A stretch of 64,000 nt of DNA from Chitinophaga pinensis (GCA_943324745.2 CALPMT020000006.1:47794-111793); one strand, 5' to 3'. Shown: positions 23,481 to 32,711, counted from the stretch's first letter. Translations and numbers: made by a program. The notes: generated by a model from the sequence alone, not told the origin.

Positions 23481-25656
23481 TTACGACAATAAGATCGTAA
23501 AGAATTTTGCTTATGCCACTATCATTTGGGGTATAACGGGTATGGTTGTCGGGTTAATTGTGGCGTTGCAACTCGCTTTTCCCGAATTTTTTAACGATTA
23601 CCTAGGATTTAGTTTCTTGTCCTTCGGACGTTTAAGACCATTGCATACCAATGCAGTGATTTTCGCATTTGTTGGAAATGGAATTTTTACCGGGGTTTAC
23701 TACTCTTTGCAACGTTTACTAAAAACACGTATGTGGAGTGATAAATTAAGTAATATCAACTTCTGGGGTTGGCAGTTTATCATTTTATGTGCGGTTGCAA
23801 CACTACCATTCGGTATTACTTCTGGAAAAGAATATGCAGAATTAGAATGGTGGATTGACATCCTTATCGCTGTTTTATGGGTAGTATTTGGTTTCAATAT
23901 GTTTGCAACCATCGTTGTGCGTCGTGTAAAACACTTATATGTAGCAATTTGGTTCTTCATCGCTACGTTCGTAACCGTTGCTATCTTACACATTTTCAAC
24001 TCTTTTGAATTACCTGTGTCTTTCTTTAAAAGTTACTCTTGGTATGCAGGTGTACAAGATGCGTTAGTACAATGGTGGTATGGACACAATGCGGTTGCAT
24101 TCTTCTTAACAACACCTTACCTCGGTTTGATGTACTACTTCGTACCAAAAGCAGCAAACAGACCAGTGTATTCTTACAGACTTTCCATCATCCACTTCTG
24201 GGCATTAATTTTCATCTACATTTGGGCTGGTCCTCATCACTTATTATACTCTGCACTTCCTGATTGGGCACAAAGTTTAGGTGTTGTGTTCTCTGTCATG
24301 TTAATTGCACCATCTTGGGGAGGTATGTTGAATGGTCTATTGACCTTACGTGGTGCTTGGGATCGCGTTCGTGACGATGTCATGTTGAAATTCATGGTGG
24401 TTGCCTTAACATGTTATGGTATGGCTACGTTTGAAGGTCCTTTATTATCCTTGAAAAATGTAAACGTAATCTCTCACTTTACCGATTGGACCATTGCACA
24501 CGTGCATGTTGGTGGACTTGGATGGAATGGTATGTTTACATTCGGTATGTTATACTGGTTGTTCCCAAGAATCTTCAAAACGGAATTATATTCTAAAAAA
24601 TTGGCAAACCAACACTTCTGGATTGCGACGTTAGGAATCATTTTATATGCAATTCCAATGTATTATGCAGGATTTGCACAAGGTCAAATGTGGCAACAAT
24701 TTAATCCTGATGGAACATTGACTTACCAAGATTTCTTGGAAACTGTTCAAATCATCAAACCATTCTACATCTTACGTTCTATTGGTGGTTTATTATTCAT
24801 CGTAGGTGCTGTGATGATGGCATTCAACTTAGTGAAAACAGCGAAATCTGGTAAATTGGTTGAAAACGAAGAAGCAGAAGCTACAGTAACTAAAGACTTG
24901 AAATTAGCTCCAGCTAAAGGCGAATACTGGCACCGTAAAATTGAGCGCAAACCATTTCAAATGATGTTATTAGCAATCTTATTGGTTTCTATTGGTGGAC
25001 TAGTTCAAATTATACCTACGATGATTGTAAAAAGCAACATTCCTACCATTGCAAGTGTGAAACCTTACACACCACTTGAATTAGAAGGTCGCGACTTATA
25101 CATCCGGGAAGGGTGTTACAATTGTCACTCGCAATTAATCCGTCCTTTACGTTTCGAAACAGCACGTTTTGGAGAATACTCAAAAGCAGGGGAATTTGTA
25201 TACGACCATCCATTCCAATGGGGTTCTAAACGTACTGGTCCGGATTTAGCACGTGAAGGTGGTAACATTAAAATTAAAAAATCGAACTTCTGGCACTACC
25301 AACACATGATTCGTCCCAAAGATGTGTCTAAAGGTTCGATCATGCCTGCGTATGTTTGGTTGAAAGACAATGACTTGACAACAGATTTAATTGTTAAAAA
25401 AATCAATGCAATGCGCACACTTGGTGTACCTTACGCAAAAGGATACGAAAACGTCGCACTAGCTGACCTTCAAAAACAAGCAAATGAAATCGCTACAGAC
25501 ATTATCAATAACCAGCCTGCCGAAGTTTTGAAAACAATCAACGTAAAAGAAGAAATCAAAAAGTTAGAGAAAAAAGAAATCGTAGCATTAATTGCATACT
25601 TACAACGTTTGGGTAGAGATGCAATGAGTACTACAACAGTTACAAACTTTAAATAA
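23461..25656 (+). CDS. ccoN: Fused cbb3 cytochrome oxidase subunits I and II
   Basis: 731 aa. Residues 1 to about 465 are CcoN, the heme-copper core, with about 12 transmembrane helices and conserved His (PLHTNAVIF, GHNAVAFFL, WAGPHHLLY, AHVHVGGLGW). Residues about 500-731 are CcoO, with one anchor helix and one heme c site C552YNCH followed by SQLIRPLRFE. It reduces O2 to water at low oxygen while pumping protons. The CcoN-CcoO fusion is usual in Bacteroidota. It is followed after 8 bp by ccoQ. Confidence 0.95.
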   Translation: MEVQKFSYDNKIVKNFAYATIIWGITGMVVGLIVALQLAFPEFFNDYLGFSFLSFGRLRPLHTNAVIFAFVGNGIFTGVYYSLQRLLKTRMWSDKLSNINFWGWQFIILCAVATLPFGITSGKEYAELEWWIDILIAVLWVVFGFNMFATIVVRRVKHLYVAIWFFIATFVTVAILHIFNSFELPVSFFKSYSWYAGVQDALVQWWYGHNAVAFFLTTPYLGLMYYFVPKAANRPVYSYRLSIIHFWALIFIYIWAGPHHLLYSALPDWAQSLGVVFSVMLIAPSWGGMLNGLLTLRGAWDRVRDDVMLKFMVVALTCYGMATFEGPLLSLKNVNVISHFTDWTIAHVHVGGLGWNGMFTFGMLYWLFPRIFKTELYSKKLANQHFWIATLGIILYAIPMYYAGFAQGQMWQQFNPDGTLTYQDFLETVQIIKPFYILRSIGGLLFIVGAVMMAFNLVKTAKSGKLVENEEAEATVTKDLKLAPAKGEYWHRKIERKPFQMMLLAILLVSIGGLVQIIPTMIVKSNIPTIASVKPYTPLELEGRDLYIREGCYNCHSQLIRPLRFETARFGEYSKAGEFVYDHPFQWGSKRTGPDLAREGGNIKIKKSNFWHYQHMIRPKDVSKGSIMPAYVWLKDNDLTTDLIVKKINAMRTLGVPYAKGYENVALADLQKQANEIATDIINNQPAEVLKTINVKEEIKKLEKKEIVALIAYLQRLGRDAMSTTTVTNFK

Positions 25657-25664
25657 AATTAGTC

Positions 25665-25868
25665 ATGTTGCGATTCATAAAACATAATTTAACGAGTATC
25701 GATGGGGTTTCCATCTACCCCATCATCTCACTACTCATCTTCTTTCTCTTTTTTGCATTCATGTTAACCTATGTTATCCGTATGAAGAAAAAAGAGGTAA
25801 GCGATTTGAGCAACATTCCTTTCGAAACAAACGCAGAGGGAGAAATTCAAAATGAAGTAGGATTTTAA
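25665..25868 (+). CDS. ccoQ: cbb3 oxidase subunit IV CcoQ
   Basis: 67 aa with one transmembrane helix (YPIISLLIFFLFFAFMLTYV) followed by RMKKKEVSDLSNIPFE, the usual size and layout of CcoQ/FixQ. It stabilises the oxidase in other bacteria. Located between ccoNO and ccoP, 11 bp before the latter. Confidence 0.8.
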   Translation: MLRFIKHNLTSIDGVSIYPIISLLIFFLFFAFMLTYVIRMKKKEVSDLSNIPFETNAEGEIQNEVGF

Positions 25869-25879
25869 AAGATAGAACG

Positions 25880-27295
25880 ATGAAAAAGTTATTCAAACAG
25901 ACGATCGCGCTTTTTTCCTTTACTATTTTATTGGTAAATGCGCATGCGCAAGACGGTCAAGCGCTATTCAAAGCAAAATGTAATACCTGCCACTTATTGG
26001 ATAAAGTATCGACAGGACCAATGTTAAAAGGAGTAAAACAAAAATGGACAGATGCTGGAGAAGGAGATCAATTAATCGATTGGGTTACTAATTCTACTGC
26101 ACTTATCGCTTCTGGCAAAAGTACAATGGCAGATGCGATCAAAGGATTCAGCCCCATGGAAATGCCAGGTCAACAAGTTACGAAAGAAGAATTAGATGCT
26201 ATTTTAACATTTGTGGATAACCCTCCTGTTGCAGCTCCTACTGTTGAAACAACTGGTGCGACAACGGATTCTGCTGCAGAGGTTGTGTTAAAACCAAACT
26301 ATAAAGAAAACTTAAACACGTTCTATTGGTTACTATGTTCCATTGTAATTATGCTAATCGTCATCTTTATTTTATCGTCCTCCATTATCAACTTGGTTAA
26401 ATCAGATTATTTCACCAACAAAATAGCGGAAAAGAAGAACAAAGAAAATGGTAACATCTTCAAGGTATTAATCCTTATTATCACGTTTGGATTAATGGCT
26501 ACAGGAAATACAACACTGGCCATGTCTATCCCTGAACCTTCTACCGATCCACAACCTTGGATACTTATTGAAAATGCGGATATTTATTTCTTAATTACAA
26601 TCAATATCGTATTGGTACTAGTAATCATCTATTTACAATCGCAATTCAAACGTCTTTTAGCACTTGTGTATGAGCGTAAACGTAAAGAAAAAGAGGTTAA
26701 AGCACTAAAAAAATTAAATAAAGTACTTACAGATGTTGTTCCGATCGAAGAAGAGCACACCATATTAATGCACCATGAATATGATGGAATCCGTGAGTTA
26801 GACAATAACCTTCCACCATGGTGGGTATGGGGATTTGCATTAACAATCGTATCTGGAATTATTTATTTATTTTATTACCATGTATTTGGCGGAGATCTTC
26901 AATACCAAGCGTATGAGAAAGAAATGAGAAAAGCAGATACAGAAGTGAAAGCCTATTTATCTAAAATGTCTATGAATGTGGATGAGACCTCGGCAACACT
27001 CATGAAAGACGCTGCTGATTTAAGCAAAGGAAAAGCATTGTTTGAAACAAACTGTGTCACTTGTCACAACCCTAAAGGGGAAGGTAACATCGGACCTAAC
27101 TTAACAGATAAAAACTGGATTTACGGTTTTGACATTAAGGATGTATTTAAAACGGTGAAAAACGGTACTCCAAATGGTATGCCTGAACACAACTCAAAAT
27201 TCAATCCTGTACAAATTCAACAAGTAGCTTCCTTCGTACTGTCTTTACCCGATGCGAAAGGAAAAGCAGCGCAAGGAGAAATTTTGGAAAAATAA
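25880..27295 (+). CDS. ccoP: cbb3 oxidase subunit III CcoP with N-terminal extra cytochrome c
   Basis: 471 aa. Signal peptide (1-23), then a cytochrome c domain with C34NTCH and a Met ligand candidate in FSPMEMPG, three hydrophobic segments (about 151-172, 191-211, 226-248), the CcoP N-terminal anchor (LDNNLPPWWVWGFALTIVSG) and a C-terminal heme c domain (C392VTCH, with NGMPEH). Classical CcoP has two heme domains after a single anchor; here one heme domain has moved in front of the membrane part. It should carry electrons from the quinol-oxidising side to CcoO. Confidence 0.9.
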   Translation: MKKLFKQTIALFSFTILLVNAHAQDGQALFKAKCNTCHLLDKVSTGPMLKGVKQKWTDAGEGDQLIDWVTNSTALIASGKSTMADAIKGFSPMEMPGQQVTKEELDAILTFVDNPPVAAPTVETTGATTDSAAEVVLKPNYKENLNTFYWLLCSIVIMLIVIFILSSSIINLVKSDYFTNKIAEKKNKENGNIFKVLILIITFGLMATGNTTLAMSIPEPSTDPQPWILIENADIYFLITINIVLVLVIIYLQSQFKRLLALVYERKRKEKEVKALKKLNKVLTDVVPIEEEHTILMHHEYDGIRELDNNLPPWWVWGFALTIVSGIIYLFYYHVFGGDLQYQAYEKEMRKADTEVKAYLSKMSMNVDETSATLMKDAADLSKGKALFETNCVTCHNPKGEGNIGPNLTDKNWIYGFDIKDVFKTVKNGTPNGMPEHNSKFNPVQIQQVASFVLSLPDAKGKAAQGEILEK

Positions 27296-27320
27296 ATCAA
27301 TGAAGATTTAGTTATATCTT

Positions 27321-27394
27321 CCTCCCTTGAGGGAGGATTGAGGAGGGTGACTGTCAATTTCTATCACCTCCCTTAATCCCTCCTCAAGGAGGGA
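27321..27394. repeat. REP-like inverted pair (family CCTCCTTGAGGAGG)
   Basis: Two arms of about 30 bp in opposite orientation (27321-27350 and 27365-27394), each with an inner palindrome CTCCCTTGAGGGAG or CCTCCTTGAGGAGG and the tail GAGGGTGA or GGGAGGTGA. Located between ccoP and ccoG. Related copies are at 28817-28928 and 49710-49739. Confidence 0.85.
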
Positions 27395-27409
27395 AAAAAC
27401 CATAACAAA

Positions 27410-28807
27410 ATGGAAGATGCAGAAGGTACATACAGAGATTCAGTGGCAACCATTGATGAAAAAGGGAAACGTATTTGGATTTTCCCGAAAAGACCTAAAG
27501 GGAAATTTTACAATTATCGCAAGATTACCAGCTACCTTTTATTGATTGTATTATTCGCGTTACCACACATCAAATTAAATGGAGAACCATTTTTCTTACT
27601 CAATGTTTTAGAACGTAAATTCATTCTTTTCGGTAAAATTTTCTGGCCTCAAGACTTTTATCTTTTTGCAATAGCAACCATACTAGGAGTTGTCGGAATT
27701 ATACTTTTTACAATTATCTACGGACGTATTTTCTGCGGGTGGGTTTGTCCTCAAACCATTTTCATGGAGATGATCTTTCGAAGAATTGAATATTGGATTG
27801 AGGGAGATTATACGCACCAACGTAAACTTGCTGCTGCTCCTTGGACAAAAGAGAAAATTTTCAAACGAACTTTAAAACATACGATCTTTTGGATTATTTC
27901 TTTCTTAATCGCTAATACGTTTTTAGCATATATCATCAGTGCAGATACACTTTGGAACATACAAACGGGTAAATTCTCCGAACATGTAGGAGGTTTCATT
28001 GGAATTGCAGTATTCACAACGGTTTTCTACTTTGTATTCTCACGATTGAGAGAACAAGTATGTACAACTATTTGTCCGTATGGTCGTTTACAAGGTGTAT
28101 TGTTAGATCCAAACACCATGGTGGTTGCGTATGACCATAAGCGAGGAGAAGAACGTAGTAAAATCAAAAAAGGAGAAGACCGAAAAGCACTTGGCAAAGG
28201 AGATTGTATCGACTGTAAATTGTGTGTGCACGTCTGCCCTACTGGTATCGATATCCGTAATGGTACGCAATTAGAATGTGTCAACTGTACAGCTTGTATC
28301 GACGAATGCGATACTGTAATGGACGGAATTGGTCAACCAAAAGGTTTAATCCGTTTTGTATCTGAAAATGGCATCAAAAATGGAACACGCTTTGAATGGA
28401 CACGCCGTGTGAAAGCCTACACAGTATTACTTATTTTGATATTTGGAGTTTTCGCAGCTCTACTATTAACACGCTCCGACTTCCAAGCGACGATTTTCAG
28501 ACAACGTGGAACTACCTACCAAACGAATAACAGTGGTTATATCAGTAATATTTTTGAAATGAACCTTTCCAATAAAACACGAAAAAATTATAAAATCAAT
28601 TTAAAATTAGACGACAACATCGGTAAAATAGAGTTAGTGGTACATAATCTTCACTTAAAAAAAGAAGCACATTTAAAAGATCGATTTATCGTCAAATATC
28701 CATTTAGTGCAATGGAAAACGGAAAAAAAATAAGCACAATTATAATTTTAGGAAACGGGAAAGAAATTCAACGCGTCAACGTGAAATTTCTAGGACCATT
28801 AATGTAG
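27410..28807 (+). CDS. ccoG: cbb3 oxidase accessory protein CcoG
   Basis: 465 aa membrane-bound iron-sulfur protein. Several transmembrane segments, cysteine motifs FCGWVCPQTIFME and CTTICPYGRLQ, and a ferredoxin-like pair of 4Fe-4S motifs (CIDCKLCVHVCP, CVNCTACIDECD). The C-terminus is an Ig-like extracytoplasmic domain (TRKNYKINLKLDDNIG onward). CcoG reduces copper for assembly of the cbb3 oxidase. It is separated from ccoP by a REP pair and so may have its own promoter. Confidence 0.93.
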   Translation: MEDAEGTYRDSVATIDEKGKRIWIFPKRPKGKFYNYRKITSYLLLIVLFALPHIKLNGEPFFLLNVLERKFILFGKIFWPQDFYLFAIATILGVVGIILFTIIYGRIFCGWVCPQTIFMEMIFRRIEYWIEGDYTHQRKLAAAPWTKEKIFKRTLKHTIFWIISFLIANTFLAYIISADTLWNIQTGKFSEHVGGFIGIAVFTTVFYFVFSRLREQVCTTICPYGRLQGVLLDPNTMVVAYDHKRGEERSKIKKGEDRKALGKGDCIDCKLCVHVCPTGIDIRNGTQLECVNCTACIDECDTVMDGIGQPKGLIRFVSENGIKNGTRFEWTRRVKAYTVLLILIFGVFAALLLTRSDFQATIFRQRGTTYQTNNSGYISNIFEMNLSNKTRKNYKINLKLDDNIGKIELVVHNLHLKKEAHLKDRFIVKYPFSAMENGKKISTIIILGNGKEIQRVNVKFLGPLM

Positions 28808-28816
28808 AATATTCAT

Positions 28817-28928
28817 CCTCCCTCCTTGAGGAGGGATTGAGGGAGGTGATAAATTGGTCACCCTCCTTAATCCTCACAGCTCTATCGTTCGTTCTTCGAA
28901 AGTAGAACTTTCTCTTCTCAAGGGAGGA
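28817..28928. repeat. REP-like inverted pair interrupted by a nested insert
   Basis: The left arm (28817-28849) is intact. The right arm begins TCACCCTCCTTAATCCTC and resumes with CTCAAGGGAGG, with about 42 bp between (about 28875-28917) that is foreign to the element and contains its own dyad (GTTCTTCGAAAGTAGAAC). Confidence 0.75.
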
Positions 28929-28952
28929 AAATCTTAAAAATCTTTAACTACT

Positions 28953-29378
28953 ATGAACTGGGGAAAAGGAATTATCATTTTTATGGCATCATTTATGGCT
29001 TTCATCCTATGGATGGTTTTCACACTAATGTCAAAAAACACCGACTTGGAAAGTGAAGACTACTACAAAAAAGAAATCGCTTACGAACAAGAAATTCAAG
29101 CACAACGCAATGCAAATGCTGCAAAAGTGAAAGTAAAAGTAACTGAAAACAAAGAGTTTGTCATTCTACAATTTCCTGTAGCAGAAAAAATCGATACGGT
29201 GTCTGTTGAATTCTTTAAACCAAACGATAAAAACGGAGATAAACTTTTTGCAGAAATTGGCACAAAAACAATGATGGTGGACAAGAAAAAATTACAAAAA
29301 GGGGTATACCTCATCAACATACATTATCAAATTTCAACTAAAAAGTTCCTTCAAAAAGAGGAAATCATGCTTAAATAA
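28953..29378 (+). CDS. ccoH: FixH family protein (CcoH)
   Basis: 141 aa. One N-terminal transmembrane helix (GIIIFMASFMAFILWMVFTL), a YYKKEIAYEQEIQA segment typical of FixH, and a small beta-sandwich outside. It is needed for cbb3 oxidase assembly or stability in other bacteria. It follows ccoG and precedes the SafE-like gene by 6 bp. Confidence 0.85.
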   Translation: MNWGKGIIIFMASFMAFILWMVFTLMSKNTDLESEDYYKKEIAYEQEIQAQRNANAAKVKVKVTENKEFVILQFPVAEKIDTVSVEFFKPNDKNGDKLFAEIGTKTMMVDKKKLQKGVYLINIHYQISTKKFLQKEEIMLK

Positions 29379-29384
29379 TAAACC

Positions 29385-30122
29385 ATGGAAACGATTTTCA
29401 TACCCGCTTTTATTTTAGGTGTCATCTCAAACCTGCATTGTTTGGGTATGTGCGGACCAATTGCTTTAGCAATACCCTTAAATCGTTCTTCCAAATCTGC
29501 AATGCTATTTGGTATATTGCAATACCATCTAGGTAGGGTTTTAGTTTATGCAATTCTTGGCTACATCGTTGGATATATCGGAATGGGTATTAAATTATTC
29601 GGTATACTTCAAGCAATAAGTATCATTGCTGGAATCGGAATTATTATCTACGCTTGGAGAAAAAAACTAACTTTCTTTAAAAATCCATTTACTTCGTCAC
29701 TTCGTCACACGTCACTCCTCTCTCGATCTATGGGTAAAATCATGCGTTCGGAAAGTCCACTTAAATTATTCTTACTTGGAGCTTTAAATGGTTTACTCCC
29801 TTGTGGCATGGTGTATACTGCATTGATTACTGCAGTTGTTTTGGGTACTCCCATCCTATCTGCAACGAGTATGCTAGCATTTGGATTAGGAACGCTTCCT
29901 GGATTGGTTGCGTTCAGTCTTTTCGCACAACAGCTCGGAAATCCTATTCGTAGTAAAATTAATCGCTACCTACCATACCTCATCACCGTTGTCGGTCTAC
30001 TTATCGTTCTTAGAGGCATGAACTTAAACATTCCATACATTAGTCCTAAAGTATCTTTCTCAGCAGCGAAAAAAGAAGTAGTCATGGATTGCTGCCATAA
30101 GAACATGAAGTGCGAGAAATAG
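29385..30122 (+). CDS. SafE/TauE-like membrane protein of the cco cluster
   Basis: 245 aa with about six transmembrane helices and the paired motifs NLHCLGMCGPIALAIPL (near the start) and GLLPCGMVYTALI (centre). This is the DsbD-like/SafE family that accompanies ccoGHI in many genomes. It ends in a Cys-rich tail (MDCCHKNMKCEK), which may bind copper. A role in copper or electron handling for oxidase assembly is inferred from context. The region at 29690-29728 (SSLRHTSLLSRS) is encoded by DNA resembling the GTGACGA repeats of this locus. Confidence 0.8.
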   Translation: METIFIPAFILGVISNLHCLGMCGPIALAIPLNRSSKSAMLFGILQYHLGRVLVYAILGYIVGYIGMGIKLFGILQAISIIAGIGIIIYAWRKKLTFFKNPFTSSLRHTSLLSRSMGKIMRSESPLKLFLLGALNGLLPCGMVYTALITAVVLGTPILSATSMLAFGLGTLPGLVAFSLFAQQLGNPIRSKINRYLPYLITVVGLLIVLRGMNLNIPYISPKVSFSAAKKEVVMDCCHKNMKCEK

Positions 30123-30156
30123 TGACGAGTGACGAGTGACGAGTGACGAGTGACGG
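30122..30156. repeat. 7-bp tandem repeat, five GTGACGA units
   Basis: Five consecutive units, the last ending GTGACGG, start at the stop codon of the SafE-like gene. The same motif forms the palindromic insert inside ccoI (30561-30617), 400 bp away. Confidence 0.9.
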
Positions 30157-30194
30157 AAATTTACACATTGAAAAATTTACGCATCAATGCATTT

Positions 30195-32618
30195 TTAATT
30201 TGCTCCCTGAGGCGCTCGAAGGGATCCCTTCCTCATCACCATAAACGTACTCAAAAACACCACCGTAATCGAACTTATCGGCATTAAAATCGCTGCAACT
30301 AACGGTGACATCTGACCCGAAATGGCTATGCTCAATCCAATAACATTATAAGAAACAGAAAAGGCCAAACAGGTTTTCAATACCGTTTTAGCATAACGTG
30401 ATATTCTTAAAAACTGTGGTAACATACGTAAGGTCGATGCTTCCAAAATCGCATCCGAAGAAGGTGTAAATCGAAAAATATCCTCCGAAACCGCAATCCC
30501 CACATCCGACTTACCTAATGCACCAGCATCATTCAATCCATCCCCAACCATGAGGACAGAAACGAGGGACGAGTGACGAGTAACGGATCTTCGTCGCTCG
30601 TCGCTCGTCTCTCGTAACTTGTCAACGTACGTTGACTTATCCACCGGACTTTGATGAAATAAGATGTTGGTACCTTTTGGGAAAATTGCTTCTAACGCTT
30701 CTTTGTCTTTTTCGTTATCCCCAGACAATACATGTAAACGGTAATTCGTCAAGCCCTTAATCATTGCTGCTATTCCAGGTCTTAATTCGGAATGGAAAAT
30801 AAATCTTCCAAAATAATGTTGATTGATCGTAACATGAACTGCTGTCTCATCGGATAAACCTAAATTTTCTGGTGCACATGTAAACGATCGCGACCCCATA
30901 CGAATCTCTAGATCATCACACGTGGCAATCATCCCTTTCCCTGAAATTTCTTCAAAACCATCCATTTCAAGAGTATCCAATGCTGTTTGATTTTTCAAAT
31001 AAGCAACAATACCCCTGGAAAGTGGGTGGGTTGATGAACTAGCAATTGTGAGTATACAATTTTTATAAAGTTCATTTAATTCATCTCCTTGATATTCGAT
31101 GCCATCTAACAAACCAGTCGTCAAGGTCCCTGTCTTGTCAAATACAATATCTGTAACCTCGTTCATCCGCTCAATAACCTTTGCATTTTTCACATACATT
31201 CCTTTTCTACCTAAAACACGGATAACATTCCCCAAGGTAAACGGACTTGATAATGCAAGTGCACATGGACAGGCAACAATCAATATTGAAACGACAATCT
31301 GGGTTATTTTTGAAGGATCTACAAATGCCCAAGCTATGCCTGCACCCAAAGAAATCACTAAAATAATCGCTAAAAAATAATAGGAAATTTTGTCCTGAGC
31401 CGTTTTTTGATTCTTGCCTTTATCCTCTTTCGATACTTCATTCCATAACTGAGTTAACTGACTACGATTACATTCGTTTAGAACTGTAAATTTCGCGCGC
31501 TGACCAATCAATTTACCTCCCGCATAAATAAAATCACCCTTTCTTTTGGTGACTGGAATCGATTCTCCAGTAACAAAACTATAATCAATTCGAGCTTCAT
31601 CTGAAATTAACTCACTATCACAAGGAATCACTTCTTCATTTCGAACAAAGATGGTATCCTGTTCTTTCAATACTTCTATTTCAACAATTTCTTCGGTATT
31701 TCCAGTTAATTTTGTAATTGCAACTGGAAAATAAGAGGTATAGTCTCGCTCAAACGATAAGGTTTTATACGTTTTATTTTGAAACCACTTACCAATTAAC
31801 AACCAAAAAATAAAAGTGGCAAACGAATCCATATATCCCGGACCTTCTCCAGTAAAAATAGAATAGGAACTCTGACCATACAATGCTATAATCCCAATGG
31901 TAATCGGAACGTCTAAATTCAAACTTTTAGCTCGCAAAGCCTTGTATGCAGAAACAAAATATTCACTTGCTGAGTAGAAAAGTACTGGCAAGGAAACGAT
32001 AAAAGATAGGTAAGAAGTAAAATTCCGCATCTTCGTATTCATATCTTCAATCCCTAAATACTCTGGAAAACTCCAAAGCATGATACTCCCAAATGCAAAA
32101 CCTGCAATCCCTAATTTGTATAAAAACTGCTTATCCATTTTCTTTTCAGAATCTTTACGATTCCCGAAATTTGGAGCATATCCAATCTTATCTAACAAAC
32201 TCGCTAATTCTGATAATTTTAGAAGAGAAGAATCAAAATTAATAACAGCCTCGCGTTTGGTAAAATTCACCTGACAACTTAAAATAGCCGATTCAATTTT
32301 CGATATATTCTCCAATAAATAAATACATGAAGAACAATGAATGGATGGCAAAAATAAGGTAATGCGTTCTAAATCCCCTTCTTTAAATTGAATGTATTTG
32401 TCGTGAATGGAATCTAACTCCAAAAACGCATACTTATTCTCAGAATTTGCGGAAGGCTTAACCCCTGGTTTTTGCTCCAAGGTATAATAGGCATCCATAT
32501 TATTGTCATGCAAAATCTGATATACGGTCCTACAGGCAGTACAACAAAATTGCTTTTCCAATAACAAATATCCTTTTCCTATAACATCATCTCCACAATG
32601 ATAACAAACTTCTGCCAT
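30195..32618 (-). CDS. ccoI: Copper P-type ATPase CcoI (FixI)
   Basis: About 807 aa from the ATG at 32616-32618, giving MAEVCYHCGDD. The longer frame to 32663 would translate a dispersed palindrome and is unlikely. Order: Cys-rich N-terminus (CYHCG, CCTACRTVY), HMA domain (IHCSSCIYLLEN), eight transmembrane helices, TGES loop, CPCALALSSP channel motif, DKTGTLT phosphorylation site, HPLSRG and GDGLNDAGAL. It exports copper needed for cbb3 maturation. Just before the GDGLNDAG motif there is an insertion of about 17-19 residues (TSDERRRSVTRHSSLVS) encoded by an imperfect palindrome, where relatives have none. Confidence 0.92.
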   Translation of the reverse strand: MAEVCYHCGDDVIGKGYLLLEKQFCCTACRTVYQILHDNNMDAYYTLEQKPGVKPSANSENKYAFLELDSIHDKYIQFKEGDLERITLFLPSIHCSSCIYLLENISKIESAILSCQVNFTKREAVINFDSSLLKLSELASLLDKIGYAPNFGNRKDSEKKMDKQFLYKLGIAGFAFGSIMLWSFPEYLGIEDMNTKMRNFTSYLSFIVSLPVLFYSASEYFVSAYKALRAKSLNLDVPITIGIIALYGQSSYSIFTGEGPGYMDSFATFIFWLLIGKWFQNKTYKTLSFERDYTSYFPVAITKLTGNTEEIVEIEVLKEQDTIFVRNEEVIPCDSELISDEARIDYSFVTGESIPVTKRKGDFIYAGGKLIGQRAKFTVLNECNRSQLTQLWNEVSKEDKGKNQKTAQDKISYYFLAIILVISLGAGIAWAFVDPSKITQIVVSILIVACPCALALSSPFTLGNVIRVLGRKGMYVKNAKVIERMNEVTDIVFDKTGTLTTGLLDGIEYQGDELNELYKNCILTIASSSTHPLSRGIVAYLKNQTALDTLEMDGFEEISGKGMIATCDDLEIRMGSRSFTCAPENLGLSDETAVHVTINQHYFGRFIFHSELRPGIAAMIKGLTNYRLHVLSGDNEKDKEALEAIFPKGTNILFHQSPVDKSTYVDKLRETSDERRRSVTRHSSLVSVLMVGDGLNDAGALGKSDVGIAVSEDIFRFTPSSDAILEASTLRMLPQFLRISRYAKTVLKTCLAFSVSYNVIGLSIAISGQMSPLVAAILMPISSITVVFLSTFMVMRKGSLRAPQGAN
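30561..30617. repeat. Palindromic repeat inserted in frame in ccoI
   Basis: Two arms of about 24 bp, 20 of 24 positions complementary, around the loop AAGATCC. Each arm is built of GACGAG-type units like the tandem array at 30122-30156. The reading frame is kept. Confidence 0.8.
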
Positions 32619-32641
32619 GCTATTATAAATTAGTAATGTAC

Positions 32642-32661
32642 GGTCGCGATGCATCGCGACC
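32642..32661. repeat. Perfect 20-bp palindrome
   Basis: GGTCGCGATGCATCGCGACC reads the same on both strands. Related GGTCGCGAT-N-ATCGCGACC palindromes are, as I recall, a common dispersed element in Bacteroidota. It lies just before the ccoI start. Confidence 0.9.
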
Positions 32662-32662
32662 A

Positions 32663-32711
32663 ATGTTTTCTAAAACTGTGTGAGGTTTTCTCACACAGTT
32701 TTAGAAAACAT
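32663..32711. terminator. Perfect 22-bp hairpin at the end of hemN
   Basis: Arms 32663-32684 and 32690-32711 are exactly complementary around a 5-base loop. The right arm contains the last codons and stop of hemN (MFSKTV), and the left arm is its inverted copy. It may act as a terminator or RNA stabiliser, but the T-run after it is short. Confidence 0.7.

Noticed and set aside
30618..32663. ccoI start at 32663
   Set aside because: The first 15 codons would lie in a dispersed palindrome; MAEVCYHCG at 32618 matches the usual FixI start.
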